Below, piece after piece: positions 35,201 through 43,403 of a stretch of DNA of 64,000 nucleotides. Every line of letters begins with the position of its first letter. Position 1 is the first letter of the stretch. Source of the DNA: Siphonodentalium dalli (Eukaryota > Mollusca > Scaphopoda > Gadilida > Siphonodentaliidae); NCBI GenBank assembly GCA_032622095.1, contig CP136066.1, positions 99,535,319 to 99,599,318 of the forward strand. The letters are read 5' to 3'. Position numbers and translations under genes: made by a program. A model generated the notes under the pieces. That model did no database searches. It had not been told where the DNA came from and saw only the letters and a list, made by a program, of their open reading frames with translations.

Positions 35201-38200
35201 GATCGGATCGAGAATGCGAAGCTATCGATGGTCGAGATAACACCGCGGTATAGGATTATCAAAATCAATGGAATTTTAATTTTTGTTTGTAGCCGGCTAC
35301 ACAAAAAACATGCCCATATCAGCACCTGTTTGGTTCATCTTAATCACGAGTAACTGCGAGAAAGCCTGTGGAGCATAATACACCATTAGCGAAAGGGATT
35401 TTATCTTGAAAACTCATTCCCTATAATAATTATTCAATTTGAGTCTACATACTCTACAAATCCTCGCAGAAATACGCACATAATCGACCTATCTAATGTG
35501 AAATAGGTACATCATGTGATTATTTGGTTCTGAAATAATCAGATAATGGAATCTTACCCATTATTTCGTTTTATGGCACGGGCAAACGAGGCACATAATC
35601 TGCTTAGATTTTCCTCATTATGAGTCGATAATGTTACTAAATTGTTCTTATTTTCGGCACATTTATCGACTAAAAATTAGGCAATTCTAAGCAGATTATC
35701 TACATAAAATAAGTTATATTATAAGCAGATAATATGCTGTTTTTGGGAGAACAGGCTGACATACCGCTATGTAAAAGAAACACGTGAATCGATCAGATAT
35801 GTAACGGATGAGTGCACGCGATTTGATCGTGAGGCATGTTCTTTTAACAAAATGGAAATCCTGATATCGACACCAGTGTGTCGTAATAGATAGCAAATGT
35901 ACCTTGTTCGTTCAGTCGCTACCAAATAAACTACCCAGTTTATGAAATAAACCCAGTTGGTGAATCCAAGCCCTCATGTCCCGTTAACTAATATAACATG
36001 ATGGTACACTGACTTGACTTCCTGGAACCACCCTATGTTATTACCTCAACATGAATATCGTATCAGACTTATTTCCAGTTGCTTGTATATACAATGAAAA
36101 ACTTTCTTCTCAATCTTGTATATATAGTTTGCTGTCGTCTTATCAGACATTGTGACAAATTGTTATTATTATATTTTACTGAATACAGAGCAATAGAAGA
36201 AAAGGCATAATACTAAATACTCATCGATGAGTAGTTGCTTGTTATTGAACTTATTATCAGAACATTTCCCTCCAATAAATAGGATACCTTTGGCACTTTT
36301 ATTATCTGTCGTCTAGTATTTTCCTGAACACCCATCCAGATGAATAATAGACCATTCCAATGTATACTTTTTATAACATGGTGAACGAATCCACTTAGTA
36401 AATGAAGCGTTTATGATATCTGACTACGTACCTCACCATATATCGTCCTCTGAACTGGTGCAATTAATTCAGCAATCTACAAACAAAGCACATTAAAGGT
36501 AAACTAACTCGAGATGCATTGTCTTATTCGTGGGTGTCATGGCAACGAATAATCCGTCGTAATAATGACAATATTATGACTTGGTTTCCCCCATGTTAAA
36601 TACATACACGCATAAAATCCCAGATATATTGCCCATGGTATTAGTGTCTAACGACTCAATTATCTGGCCAGATAAAAACAAATTATCAAGACAACGATAT
36701 CAAAATGGACGTCCGCCAAATACGTAGCTGGTTCGAATCAAGATAAGCGATCATTTGTGATCCATAAGAATTGAGGTAAACGTATCACAGGAACGTTTGT
36801 CAGTTGACTACCGGACTAGAGACTGATTTTTAGGTCAGTTGTGTGACGTCTCATGGGTATTGGATTGTCAATTCCTCGTCAATATCAACTGCCATATAAT
36901 GTTAACATGGCCTTTAATTGTTGTATTGTCATACTAACTCGTGACACAAAACCATCTTCAACGGGAACACCTTTCACCAGACAAGTACCCTCTTCGTTTA
37001 TAATCTTTAACCACCTATAAATAAGAAACAATACAACATGACTATAATGAGCTTTCAAGAACAAACACAATCATGCAAGACAAGTGTACATCGGATTGAA
37101 AATCTGAAGATGACGAAAAAATTAATGTCTTTCAATTTCTTACGGAAACTGAAATAACGTACGAGATCATAGCTAGATACCCCGAGGGCTCGTTCGTGCA
37201 GGGAACTTCATTTCTCTGATATCCATACCGGCCTATAATATAATCTTTTTTCAGAATGCACGTATCACGGATATGAGTGTAACGCGTGTTTACATTTATC
37301 AGAAGAAGTTTCCAAAGATTGCAACAACGGCCATGCACAACCATATATATAATCATCTATGTGAGCCACACATAATCATCTATATGAGCTTAAATTTAAT
37401 TTCGAAAATAATATGGCCCCCCCTCATCTAAATTAATAATATAGTCCCAAAAATTAAACGAAATCGACTAAATTGAATAGCATGCACATATAATGCTCAC
37501 TTGTAAAGGTTGTCTGTCGTCCTTGAGATATCAGAGTATTCCATTTCAGTCATGACTGTCTGGAGAGAACAACAAGTATATTGATATAATTAAGTTTGGT
37601 TCAATAGACGAAACATTTCTTAGAAATCCTATTTTAGTTTAAGCATAGTTTATCTCTCAACACAATTCATGTATTTAAAAAACGTTATTTATAAACTGAC
37701 GTATGTAATACTATAATAAATTAATAACGCCCTATCCATTTGCGTGTAGTTATATATATATTAGTTTCATTTTATTTATTCCGATCAATACATGTCACTT
37801 TCGATATGAAATGAGAATATGTCCACGCTTACTGCATGAGGCAAGCACATATTTGAAGCAATGAAACACACATACAGAGTCTGGGCCTCCATAAATCTTA
37901 TATAAATACATTTACCAGTCAGAACAAGTGGTATATTGAGGCGCGCCTTTTTGCGATATGGGGGTAGCTTAGTTTAGAAAAAAGGCGCTATTATAATATG
38001 TATTCCATATCAGAATATTAATTAAATTGGACCCAAAAAAAATTCCAAAAATATACTGTTATAAAAAGAGTCCATGTTTTTGTTGCAAAAAAGCGGTGGG
38101 TAAAACAAAATGTTATCACTTACGAGCTAATGGCACTTCAGCGATAGTTTTTTTTTAAATTATGTGCTTATTCAGGTTTGTTGGCCGATTAGACCTTAGA

Positions 38201-39159
38201 TAATGGTTTGTAGAATTCAGTTTGTTTTATTGATTAAATCATATGATTTCAAACGAGAAGGTAAACATCTGAATACGGATTGTATTCCCAGTTTGTCGGT
38301 AAACATTATGTCAGTTTATGTATTACCAGTGCAACATCACAGCAGAATGGGAAAATGGAACAGGCGACATGCGGGTATGGGATTCACAAGAGATATGAAG
38401 AACTTACACTCTTCCGGTAATTTGATCGCCGACTGTTGGCGCTGCGAGACAAACTTTGTTTATCATATCGGTTATTCCACAGGAAGTTCAAAGGGAAGGC
38501 ACCATCATGACTTACTCCATCATTAGAGAATGTCACGTGCAAACCGGTCCCTGTAAATAATGGAATGATACACGGTTCGTATTCTGGTTATGCGAGAATT
38601 ATTTTGTCCACAGTAGATTGAATTATAAATGTTAGTGTATATTATATCAATCGATTTATTTTACGCATGCATGCATTGTGCAAACCACATTTTACATGTG
38701 TATATATAAACTAACGAAGCTTTCCACATAAATTTAAGATGAAAATGGTGATGTCCAATGAATGACTTATTTCTTGTCTATACCAGGCATCGGACTTCTG
38801 TCGACTAGAGCCATCGACTGCTGGGCGGTGACGTTCGATATATTGGTGAATTTGTTATACTGGATACCTGTAATTTGTATATATGATATGTGTACTGTGT
38901 TGCTGTTATATATATTGATGCTCTTCGTGTGCATTAAATAGTTTAATTCCCTGACTCTGATATCTCTTCTTGAAATTCGGCAACATGAAAAATACAACGT
39001 TCACCCGCTCTACAAAAGTATCCTATCCTACCTGAGATATGTGTGGAGATGACGTCGATGGTAACTGACACGTCGCTTGCTACCATTGTTTTCTGTCCGC
39101 TGCTTTCCTCTTTGCACAATGGGCATTGACAGTGGTTTCTCAGCCACACCCAGTGGAAT
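16363..39159 (-). CDS. BBOX1: Gamma-butyrobetaine dioxygenase-like (BBOX1 family), 12 exons found, 5' exon missing
   Basis: Twelve exons with GT/AG borders and fully compatible phases splice into 1117 bases, giving 371 residues plus stop; human BBOX1 is 387 residues. The family uses Fe(II), 2-oxoglutarate and O2 to hydroxylate gamma-butyrobetaine to carnitine. The N-terminal zinc domain keeps CxCxxC (C10, C12, C15 of the partial protein) and H57. The catalytic domain has the iron ligands H173xD175 and H320, and R332 (GGIRHL) for 2-oxoglutarate. Of the aromatic cage known from the human enzyme, three Tyr are kept (Y148, Y165, Y338); the Trp is Phe (F152). The Tyr after the HxD is Leu. PPGLQLLHC favours BBOX1 over TMLHE. 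Introns total ~21.7 kb and hold a LINE and many MITEs. The starting exon (~25 residues) was not found in 39160-40358. Confidence 0.9.
16474..18254. other. Last two BBOX1-like introns (around 17567-17671)
   Basis: Apart from the exon at 17567-17671, this is AT-rich intronic sequence with no transposon ends or frames that I can support. Confidence 0.4.
17567..17671 (-). CDS. BBOX1: BBOX1-like exon k (distal His and 2-oxoglutarate Arg)
   Basis: Encodes MRPGDLIIFNNRRMLHARN and then GGIRHLQ. H320 (LHAR) is the third iron ligand and R332 the 2-oxoglutarate-binding Arg. Borders are TTTGCAG and CAA/GTAAGT. Confidence 0.95.
18255..18323 (-). CDS. BBOX1: BBOX1-like exon j
   Basis: Encodes VDVEEYYAAYALFAKFISNF and SHR, aligning with the family helix (V..FY.AL..F). 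Phase 0; borders are TTTTAAG and CGG/GTGAGT. The 6.2 kb intron upstream of it in the transcript carries two long-TIR elements. Confidence 0.9.
19327..21385. mobile_element. Non-autonomous DNA transposon, ~2.06 kb, long terminal inverted repeats
   Basis: GGGCCCTGTTTCATGAAAGC at the left is mirrored by TTGCTTCATGAAACAGGCCC at the right. Inside each end are more inverted TTAAGACT/AGTCTTAA-type words over ~150 bases. The interior contains poly-C/poly-G runs (19750, 20193) and frames of up to 145 codons without any domain. I infer a transposase-less element. The superfamily is unknown, and no clear target duplication was found. Confidence 0.65.
22258..24108. mobile_element. Non-autonomous DNA transposon, ~1.85 kb (GTTTACACAT...CCGGCGAAG ends)
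   Basis: GTGTTTATACATTACCCGGC and further CCGGCGAA/CCGGATAA words at 22264-22370 are mirrored by GCCGGCGATGTGTAAAC and CACCGGCTATGTGTAAACGT words at 24000-24095. The imperfect inverted ends, each ~110 bases, suggest an old element. The interior has an AT run (22677-22705) and degenerate TTTCCAACTGTTGG-like words. Confidence 0.6.
22677..22705. repeat. (TA)n microsatellite
   Basis: Uninterrupted TA repeat of about 29 bases inside the 22.3-24.1 kb element. Confidence 0.9.
24552..24605 (-). CDS. BBOX1: BBOX1-like exon i
   Basis: A 54-base exon encoding IIGVNWAPAFEGTLAVNE. The I.VN pattern matches the family's RINFNN strand. Phase 0 at both ends; borders are TTTTACAG and GAG/GTAAAC. Confidence 0.87.
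25889..25949 (-). CDS. BBOX1: BBOX1-like exon h
   Basis: Encodes ESPVHMVYQRPHIILNHNEE, corresponding to the strand with (R/K)xPxIxL before the jelly-roll core resumes. Borders are TTCTACAG and GAG/GTAGGT. Confidence 0.88.
26914..27309. mobile_element. Palindromic element with GGGAGATAACTTTTCTCCC array, 396 bp
   Basis: TACGGAAGCCTATTCGGGCC at the left is mirrored by GGCCCTAATAGGCTTCCGTA at the right, flanked by a six-base direct repeat TGAATC (26908-26913 and 27310-27315). The centre (27020-27190) is an array of GGGAGATAACTTTTCTCCC and GGGAATTAACTTATCTCCC units that are themselves palindromic. It splits the LINE reading frame, so it inserted later. No protein is encoded. Confidence 0.8.
27790..29285. 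repeat. Satellite-like tandem array, unit ~145 bp, about ten units
   Basis: The phrases GAGTCTAATGGTGTGGTTTA, AAAGTGACGCCGTT, GGGATGCACGGAAGGG and ACCAAAATTGATAAA recur in order. TCTAATGGTGTG-type words are near 27970, 28271, 28405, 28556, 28704, 28848, 28992 and 29121. Copies differ widely, so the array is old. It lies inside an insert (about 27750-30040) that splits the LINE reverse transcriptase; no transposase was found. Confidence 0.8.
29286..30040. other. Rest of the insert in the LINE; no gene
   Basis: Unique-looking AT-rich sequence between the satellite array and the point where the reverse transcriptase resumes. I could not identify the exact insertion ends or a target duplication. 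Confidence 0.4.
31952..32218 (-). mobile_element. Helitron-like non-autonomous element, minus strand
   Basis: Read on the minus strand it starts TCTAATATATTTTTTTGGAC and ends in a CCCGGACGAAGTCGGG hairpin, TCACCTG and CTAG, with T following. TC...hairpin...CTAG inserted between A and T is the Helitron signature. The interior shares GTCAAATCGTGAC and TTGACCTT phrases with the array at 59-61 kb. About 267 bp, no protein. Confidence 0.65.
32219..32713 (-). mobile_element. Partial Helitron-like unit, head-to-tail with the previous one
   Basis: It begins (minus strand) at 32713 with TCTAATATATATTTTGGGAC, followed by the CTGGACAACGGCTGGACCGA type phrase of this family. It runs into a TA run at 32219-32255 without a CTAG end. 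It lies directly upstream of the complete unit in the same orientation. Confidence 0.55.
33318..33458 (-). CDS. BBOX1: BBOX1-like exon g
   Basis: Encodes FDEFVTGGESILLDSFHVAD and continues through a helix (...LCRIPATFQ). TGGES aligns with the TGGDS after the HxD strand of the family. Split codons at both ends match exons f and h. The following 7.4 kb intron holds an antisense LINE. Confidence 0.92.
33536..33656. repeat. Hairpin with ~44-base arms in a BBOX1-like intron
   Basis: AAATATTGCATGGCTTGAAG...TAGTGGTC is complementary to GACCACTATTTTGG...CAATATTT. The arms, 33536-33580 and 33613-33656, surround a ~32-base loop. In the gene's sense it lies ~80 bases before the acceptor of exon g. A small MITE is likely; an effect on splicing is possible but unproven. 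Confidence 0.75.
33880..34128. repeat. AT-rich minisatellite, unit ~25-35 bp
   Basis: ACAAAAAGTATCAT followed by variable TA-rich spacers and AATACTCATTCCGAC recurs about nine times. The 131-codon frame across it is a by-product of the repeat. Confidence 0.9.
34457..34581 (-). CDS. BBOX1: BBOX1-like exon f (HxD iron-binding motif)
   Basis: Carries INIAYSTLPLDFHMD, then PPGLQLLHCM. HMD supplies two of the three iron ligands and the Tyr of AYS is a cage residue. The residue after HMD is Leu, where human has Tyr. Borders are TACTGTAG and AA/GTGAGT. Confidence 0.92.
34813..35222. mobile_element. TTAA-flanked MITE, copy 1 of the 52.5 kb family
   Basis: TTAAAGGTACTCAATCCGAT at the left and a diverged right end (TGATCGGATCGAGAATGCG). 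The interior matches 52505-52935 over most of its length (ACAACAACAACAACA tract, AATGCTAACCACTGTCAACT). It lies in the intron between exons f and e, and lacks ~60 bases present in the other copy. Confidence 0.75.
35595..35699. repeat. Foldback, ~40-base arms
   Basis: ATAATCTGCTTAGATTTTCC...GAGTCGATAATG pairs with CATTTATCGACTAAAAATTA...CTAAGCAGATTAT. It is probably a small non-autonomous element in the same intron as the MITE at 34.8 kb; further inverted words lie at 35510-35570. Confidence 0.65.
36206..36410. mobile_element. Diverged relative of the 57.7 kb MITE
   Basis: The interior (ATACTCATCGATGAGTAGTT, GAACTTATTATCAGAACATT, GAATAATAGACCATTCCAAT, GGTGAACGAATCCACTTAGT) matches 57680-57870 in order. 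The TTAACCCTTT ends are not recognisable here, so the copy is old. Confidence 0.65.
36432..36476 (-). CDS. BBOX1: BBOX1-like exon e
   Basis: A 45-base exon encoding IAELIAPVQRTIYGE. The Tyr of TIYG corresponds to the first aromatic-cage Tyr of the human enzyme. Phase 0 at both ends; borders are TTTGTAG and GAG/GTACGT. Confidence 0.88.
36939..37014 (-). CDS. BBOX1: BBOX1-like exon d
   Basis: Encodes WLKIINEEGTCLVKGVPVED and GFVSR, matching the WL..L...G...L.G region that opens the TauD-like domain. Borders are CTATAG/G and CGA/GTTAGT. Confidence 0.88.
37501..37559 (-). CDS. BBOX1: BBOX1-like exon c (linker)
   Basis: Encodes TVMTEMEYSDISRTTDNLY plus two bases of a Lys codon. EMEYSDI matches the family's L-x-F-x-D-V strand before the catalytic domain. 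Borders are TCTCCAG and AA/GTGAGC. Confidence 0.85.
38408..38550 (-). CDS. BBOX1: BBOX1-like exon b (end of zinc domain)
   Basis: Encodes TGLHVTFSNDGVSHDG, which matches the beta strand and fourth zinc ligand (His of SHDG), then a basic stretch. The acceptor is TTTACAG and the donor AGT/GTAAGT. An in-frame GTAAGT near 38502 is skipped, because reading through it restores the family alignment and the phase. Confidence 0.85.
39032..39159 (-). CDS. BBOX1: BBOX1-like exon a (zinc-binding domain)
   Basis: Encodes FHWVWLRNHCQCPLC and continues to STHIS. It contains the CxCxxC zinc ligands and the family's WLR signature (here WLRNH rather than WLRDN). The acceptor is CCATAAG and the donor TCAG/GTAGGA. 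It starts with one base of a split codon and ends with one base. Confidence 0.88.
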
Positions 39160-39749
39160 CTTATGGAGAAAAACAGAATCTAAGTCATATAATACACCAA
39201 GACCCTTTCTTAATATATCCACATGCAAATAGGTTAATAATGGACTTATTATTTCTGAAATGGTGCGGGCCGCAGTGAACTCACAATATAAAGAACGTGA
39301 ATCTGGTAATTCGTATCGATAAAAAAAGTAGATTAAATAGTGCCAATATGGGCTTATTTCGTTTTAAAAATAAGCACTATACCGGCTTATTTTGAAACCA
39401 TATTTTACGCCCATATATAGCGTATTTTACCTCAAATAGGCTCTTTATTGGCTTAAAATTTGACATTCAAATTAAGACCGTATTGTGCTTATTTTCACGA
39501 GAAAAATTTGACACATAATTTGTTGGGATTACAACGTTCCAAATAGTGGTGCACACGGAGACCAAAACGTGGTTAAAAAGACACTGACTGGTCACAGTTA
39601 GCCTCGCCACAATATGGAGTCTTGCTGATGGACCAATTCTGTTCAGCTGTTTTTCGTCGATTTCGGTGATGATGCCCACTGTCGTTAGATATGAATTCAT
39701 GGTTAATCCATATCGCAAAGCGAAGAACATCATTCCGAGAACAAATAGA
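39160..39749. other. 5' side of the BBOX1-like gene; no certain exon
   Basis: The missing first coding exon should end in a 2-base partial codon. A donor-like ATATT/GTGAGT lies near 39283, but its phase fits only one unconvincing frame. A minus-strand frame starting MNSYLTTVGIITEID (ATG near 39700) has no family resemblance. Near 39330-39490 several AATAAGC/GCTTATTT words repeat. Confidence 0.4.
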
Positions 39750-39887
39750 GAATACCTACAGTTTTGTTTGAATACCGAATTATCTCATGAGTGTCTGGAA
39801 AGTAATATCGAATTAGTGAAAATTCGTTATTTCTTTCCAGACACGAATGAGATGTTTCAGCTATTCAAACAAAACATGTAGGTATTC
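39750..39887. repeat. Long near-perfect hairpin, arms ~65 bases, 6-base loop
   Basis: GAATACCTACAGTTTTGTTT...ATCGAATT is mirrored by AATTCGTTATTTCTTTCCAG...GTAGGTATTC. The arms differ by only a few mismatches and gaps around a loop near 39815-39820. The length and tight loop fit a foldback MITE or, less likely, a long miRNA-type precursor. Confidence 0.8.
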
Positions 39888-39941
39888 GTTTTATTATATG
39901 CACCTTAGTAGTGCTCAAAGTTGCTAAAATTATGCGGCATT

Positions 39942-40081
39942 GGCTGCGGACACACGTACCACAGTTTCGATGGCATAGTAGGTGTGACAATTAATTATGG
40001 TGGAGTTTGGTGACAATTGGCCAACATAATTTATATGCCATAGGAAGTCATGTCGCCCACCGCATATTCACACAGTGAGTC
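39942..40081 (+). repeat. Harbinger left terminal inverted repeat
   Basis: Begins GGCTGCGGACACACGTACCA and ends TTCACACAGTGAGTC. Its outer ~65 bases are almost identical to the right repeat; the inner half is more diverged. Confidence 0.9.
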
Positions 40082-40358
40082 GACTGACCAATTAACCCAT
40101 TGCGTTTCACCAAGGCTGATCTCTACTCATTACGTTTAGCCACATTGTATTCTCTACGATACATAAAATTGCACGATCGATCGTCCATAATTGTGTTTGA
40201 ACCTATTCACTCACATATCATGCAAGTGGCATGTTTTTATTGATATGAGCTGAATACATGTTTATCTACTTATATTATTTTCACGCGTATTAAGTCAGTT
40301 CCCCAATTGCGTGTTTTATTTTGCGACGTTAAATTCTACGCATAATTAGGCTAACATC

Positions 40359-41327
40359 ATGTGGACAGATGCAGCTGTATCGGAATTGTTGGAAGCGATG
40401 CAGATAAGAGAAAGTATATGGAATAAACAAAGCGACTTATACAAGGATCTGAACAAGAAAAAAGCTGATTATAACGAACTTTTGGAAATTTTGTCCACGA
40501 TTATTCCGGGTTTATCGGAAAAAGCACTGAAGAGTAAAATACAGAGTTTAAGGACCATGTATCGAGAGGAAGTGAGAAAGGTGAATAAAAGCAAGAAAAG
40601 CGGCGTTGCTGCCAAAGATATATATGTACCAAAATGGAAGTTTTTTGAGGAATGCTCTTTTCTGGAGGAAAGTCTGTGGACCGGACCAGGGACTTATTCT
40701 AACATTCCACAAACACGTGCAAATACCGTCGTTTCTGACCACTCCGATGTAACACAAGCCAGTATCTCGGATAGTATTTCAGGTGATGCTGATGTGCCTG
40801 CTAACAGCAGTAATGACACAAACGATAACGACGTGTCAAACAGTTCTGTGCAATCGACGCTACCGTCGACATCCAACGTGAGAAGGAAGCGTGGTGCTAC
40901 GTCATGGGTGGACACAGCAGCCCAGGCATTCGCTACAATCGCCGATAATGTTACACAGAAAGAGGATGAATGTGATGTGTTTGGTAGAGACATCGCGATG
41001 GCCCTGAGGCGTTGTTCGGATGCAGAAAAGCGACGTAGACTCAAGTTTTTGCTACAAACCACTGTATATAATTTTGAAGAGAGCAGCAGCTATTTACAAA
41101 ATTTCCAAGGAAATCAAAGTTTCCCTTCAACTTTTATTTCCGGACCGACGGTGCCAGCGTATCCAAATGTTGGATCTTCGATGAATGGACAATCTAATCA
41201 AGGATCTAATGTTATGTTCACATCGAATTATAATTCTCTGAATGGAATGCAGAATGGTAATGTTTATCCGACTGGACAGTCATGTGTCACCACGGACGTA
41301 CAACCCCCTAGTACACCAGACTGTTGA
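40359..41327 (+). CDS. Harbinger accessory protein, MADF-like DNA-binding domain plus BESS-like motif
   Basis: 322 residues, single exon, ATG at 40359. Residues ~1-110 form a MADF/Myb-SANT-like trihelix (MWTDAAVSELLEAM start; KALKSKIQSLRTMYREEV recognition helix; KWKFFEECSFLEE end). A Ser/Asn/Asp-rich linker contains a basic RRKRGATSW. Residues ~205-245 (VFGRDIAMALRRCSDAEKRR) resemble a BESS-type interaction motif. The Asn/Gly/Ser-rich tail is disordered. In Harbinger elements the Myb-like partner is known to bind transposon ends and help import the transposase; here that is inferred from position and family. Confidence 0.85.
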   Translation: MWTDAAVSELLEAMQIRESIWNKQSDLYKDLNKKKADYNELLEILSTIIPGLSEKALKSKIQSLRTMYREEVRKVNKSKKSGVAAKDIYVPKWKFFEECSFLEESLWTGPGTYSNIPQTRANTVVSDHSDVTQASISDSISGDADVPANSSNDTNDNDVSNSSVQSTLPSTSNVRRKRGATSWVDTAAQAFATIADNVTQKEDECDVFGRDIAMALRRCSDAEKRRRLKFLLQTTVYNFEESSSYLQNFQGNQSFPSTFISGPTVPAYPNVGSSMNGQSNQGSNVMFTSNYNSLNGMQNGNVYPTGQSCVTTDVQPPSTPDC

Positions 41328-42382
41328 ACTGATGACTGACATTTTGAACTAGTTCGTTGGTGTCTTGAGATAATTGATTAAAAGAGCGTTCGTGAGTTTC
41401 TTATGTGTCATTCCATTTTATCACTGACATGGGGATAGGGAGAAGTGGATGGTAATCGACCGCACTGATGGTAAAAAAATCCAAAATATTTAATAAATAT
41501 AACAAAATTAATTAACATGGAAAAAGTATTTTTTATTATCAATACTGATAACTCCGATGACGAGGTATAGCATGTTGGCACCATTCTTTTGTCAACAGTA
41601 CTGTTACACGCCAGTCATCCCATACATATCGCCAAATGGAGTAGCTAATCAAATGTTAAGTCGAAATTTTTTTTGGTTTAATTTATTGTTGTTACCATTT
41701 GTAAATTGATCTTAATTTGCTGATCTGTTTACATAACATATGTTTTAACATGTGACATCTCATCATTGGATGACTGCATATAGACAGTAATGTGGATATT
41801 TCCAACAACAAATATGGAGAAAATAAGACTTTTGATCTTTCATATCGGACTCGGGGGGGGGGGGGGGGGGTCAACATTCGAAGTTGGACATACGCAGAAA
41901 AGATAACTTATAAACACACCCATACACGCCGGAACCACATATATTAATGTTAAGAACAGTTGTTCCGGGGATAAATTAGCTTGGTAAATACGTTACTCAA
42001 GGAACGACTTGCAGATCGATTGGGATCATTGGATTTTGACCGGCAGAGTAATTAAATAAAGTGTGTGAATCCCAAAATGATTCAAACGAACTTTGTTTAA
42101 CTACCCTGCCGGTCAAAACCAATGACCCCAATCTACCAGCAAGTCTTTCCTTATAATCATATATCAGTACATGTTAATATTAGTCATTTGAAAAATATTT
42201 CAAAACTACCAAAACAATTGTCAAGAGTTCAATGACACCTACATTTAAGCAGCGAAATATTTACATATGGCATATTACTGGGACTACACGACTATACACA
42301 TAAACCGCACACATTATAAAACATAGTTTATAGTTTAATCTCATTAAATCGAGTGTTGAATTTTGCAAGCACATAATAATTA
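41328..42382. other. Space between the convergent Harbinger genes
   Basis: Contains the 3' ends of both genes, an 18-base poly-G run (41853-41870) and a hairpin (42006-42145). Nothing coding. Confidence 0.5.
42006..42145. repeat. Hairpin inside the Harbinger element
   Basis: GACTTGCAGATCGATTGGGA...TTTTGACCGGCAGAGTA pairs with CTACCCTGCCGGTCAAAACC...CCAGCAAGTC. It could be a nested small foldback element, or a structure at the shared 3' ends of the two genes. Confidence 0.75.
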
Positions 42383-43403
42383 TTACTCAATAAGACTCCA
42401 CTGAAAAGGGAGCGCACCCTCATAAAAACAAAAGTCACTGAGTTCGTCCCTCACTTCACGAGCATCGACATTCGGAACAGTTGTCGAATCTCCAATATCT
42501 CCAGTTGCAGTCAACTGTGCATTATGTTCAGCATATCGTAAACATCCGCTCTGCGAAACACCTAAATCCGCATCCTTCCCAAGAAAATTGTGAAGAGCAA
42601 TGCATGCACGGACTACCCGATTCACGTTATCGGTGTCCAACTGTATGGACCCTAGAAGTATTCTAAATCTAGCCACCAAAACACCAAATGCACACTCGAC
42701 GGTCCTACGTGCCCTCGAAAGTCGGTAATTGAAAACTTTCTGATCACCAATGGCTGTTCGATGGGGATACGGCTTCATTAGGTGATTGCTTAATGCGAAA
42801 GCGTCATCACCAACAAGGAAATACGGTATGCTCAGTGTTCTGTTAGGACTGGAAAGTGGACTAGCATCTGGGAAGTTCTGCTGTATATCACACATCCCAC
42901 TGTCCTTGAAAATGCCACCATCAGCACTACTCCCTGGTGATCCCAGATCATAACAAATAAATTTCCCCGTTGCATCAACTACAGCCATCAGAACAATGCT
43001 CTCGTAGTCCTTATAGTTCCGATGATCGCATGCACTGTCAGACGGCCTCCGAATTTCAATGTGTTTCCCATCGATTGCACCCAAGCAATGAGGAAACTGC
43101 CACATTTTGTCAAAGTTATCTGCGTGGAGCAACCACTCTTGCTTGTTTTCGGGCATTCTCAAGAAATCTCCCTGTAGAGTGTCGTAAATAGCATCACAAA
43201 CTTCCGGAATAAACGCACCAATGGTTGATCTGGCGATTCTGGAAGTGAAGTGTAGACTTGTGTACGTTTCCCCTGTAGCAAGAAATCTGAGTGTTGTGGC
43301 AAGTTTTTCATATGGAGTCAACGCTGATCTCATAACTGTATCTTGTTTCGCAATCAATGGGGTCACTTTTTGCAATACGGTATGGAACTCCGACTTGTTC
43401 AGC
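42383..43403 (-). CDS. Transposase exon 2 (catalytic)
   Basis: One base of the split Arg codon, then 339 codons and a TAA. It contains the whole DDE domain. The acceptor is TTTTCTTCAG. A frame starting a little upstream reads through the intron's polypyrimidine tract (FSFFF), so that start is rejected. Confidence 0.9.

Larger units (their letters stand above)
36477..38407. other. Introns around BBOX1-like exons c and d; nothing else seen
   Basis: Outside the exons at 36939-37014 and 37501-37559 this is AT-rich intronic sequence without a recognised element or frame. Confidence 0.4.

Noticed and set aside
39252-39282. Possible micro-exon ending ATATT/GTGAGT before the zinc domain
   Set aside because: It would need a very short exon with a weak acceptor, and the encoded residues do not support the family alignment.
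39467-39733. Minus-strand frame MNSYLTTVGIITEID as the missing BBOX1 first exon
   Set aside because: No similarity to the family N-terminus and no donor in the required phase, so the 5' exon is left open.
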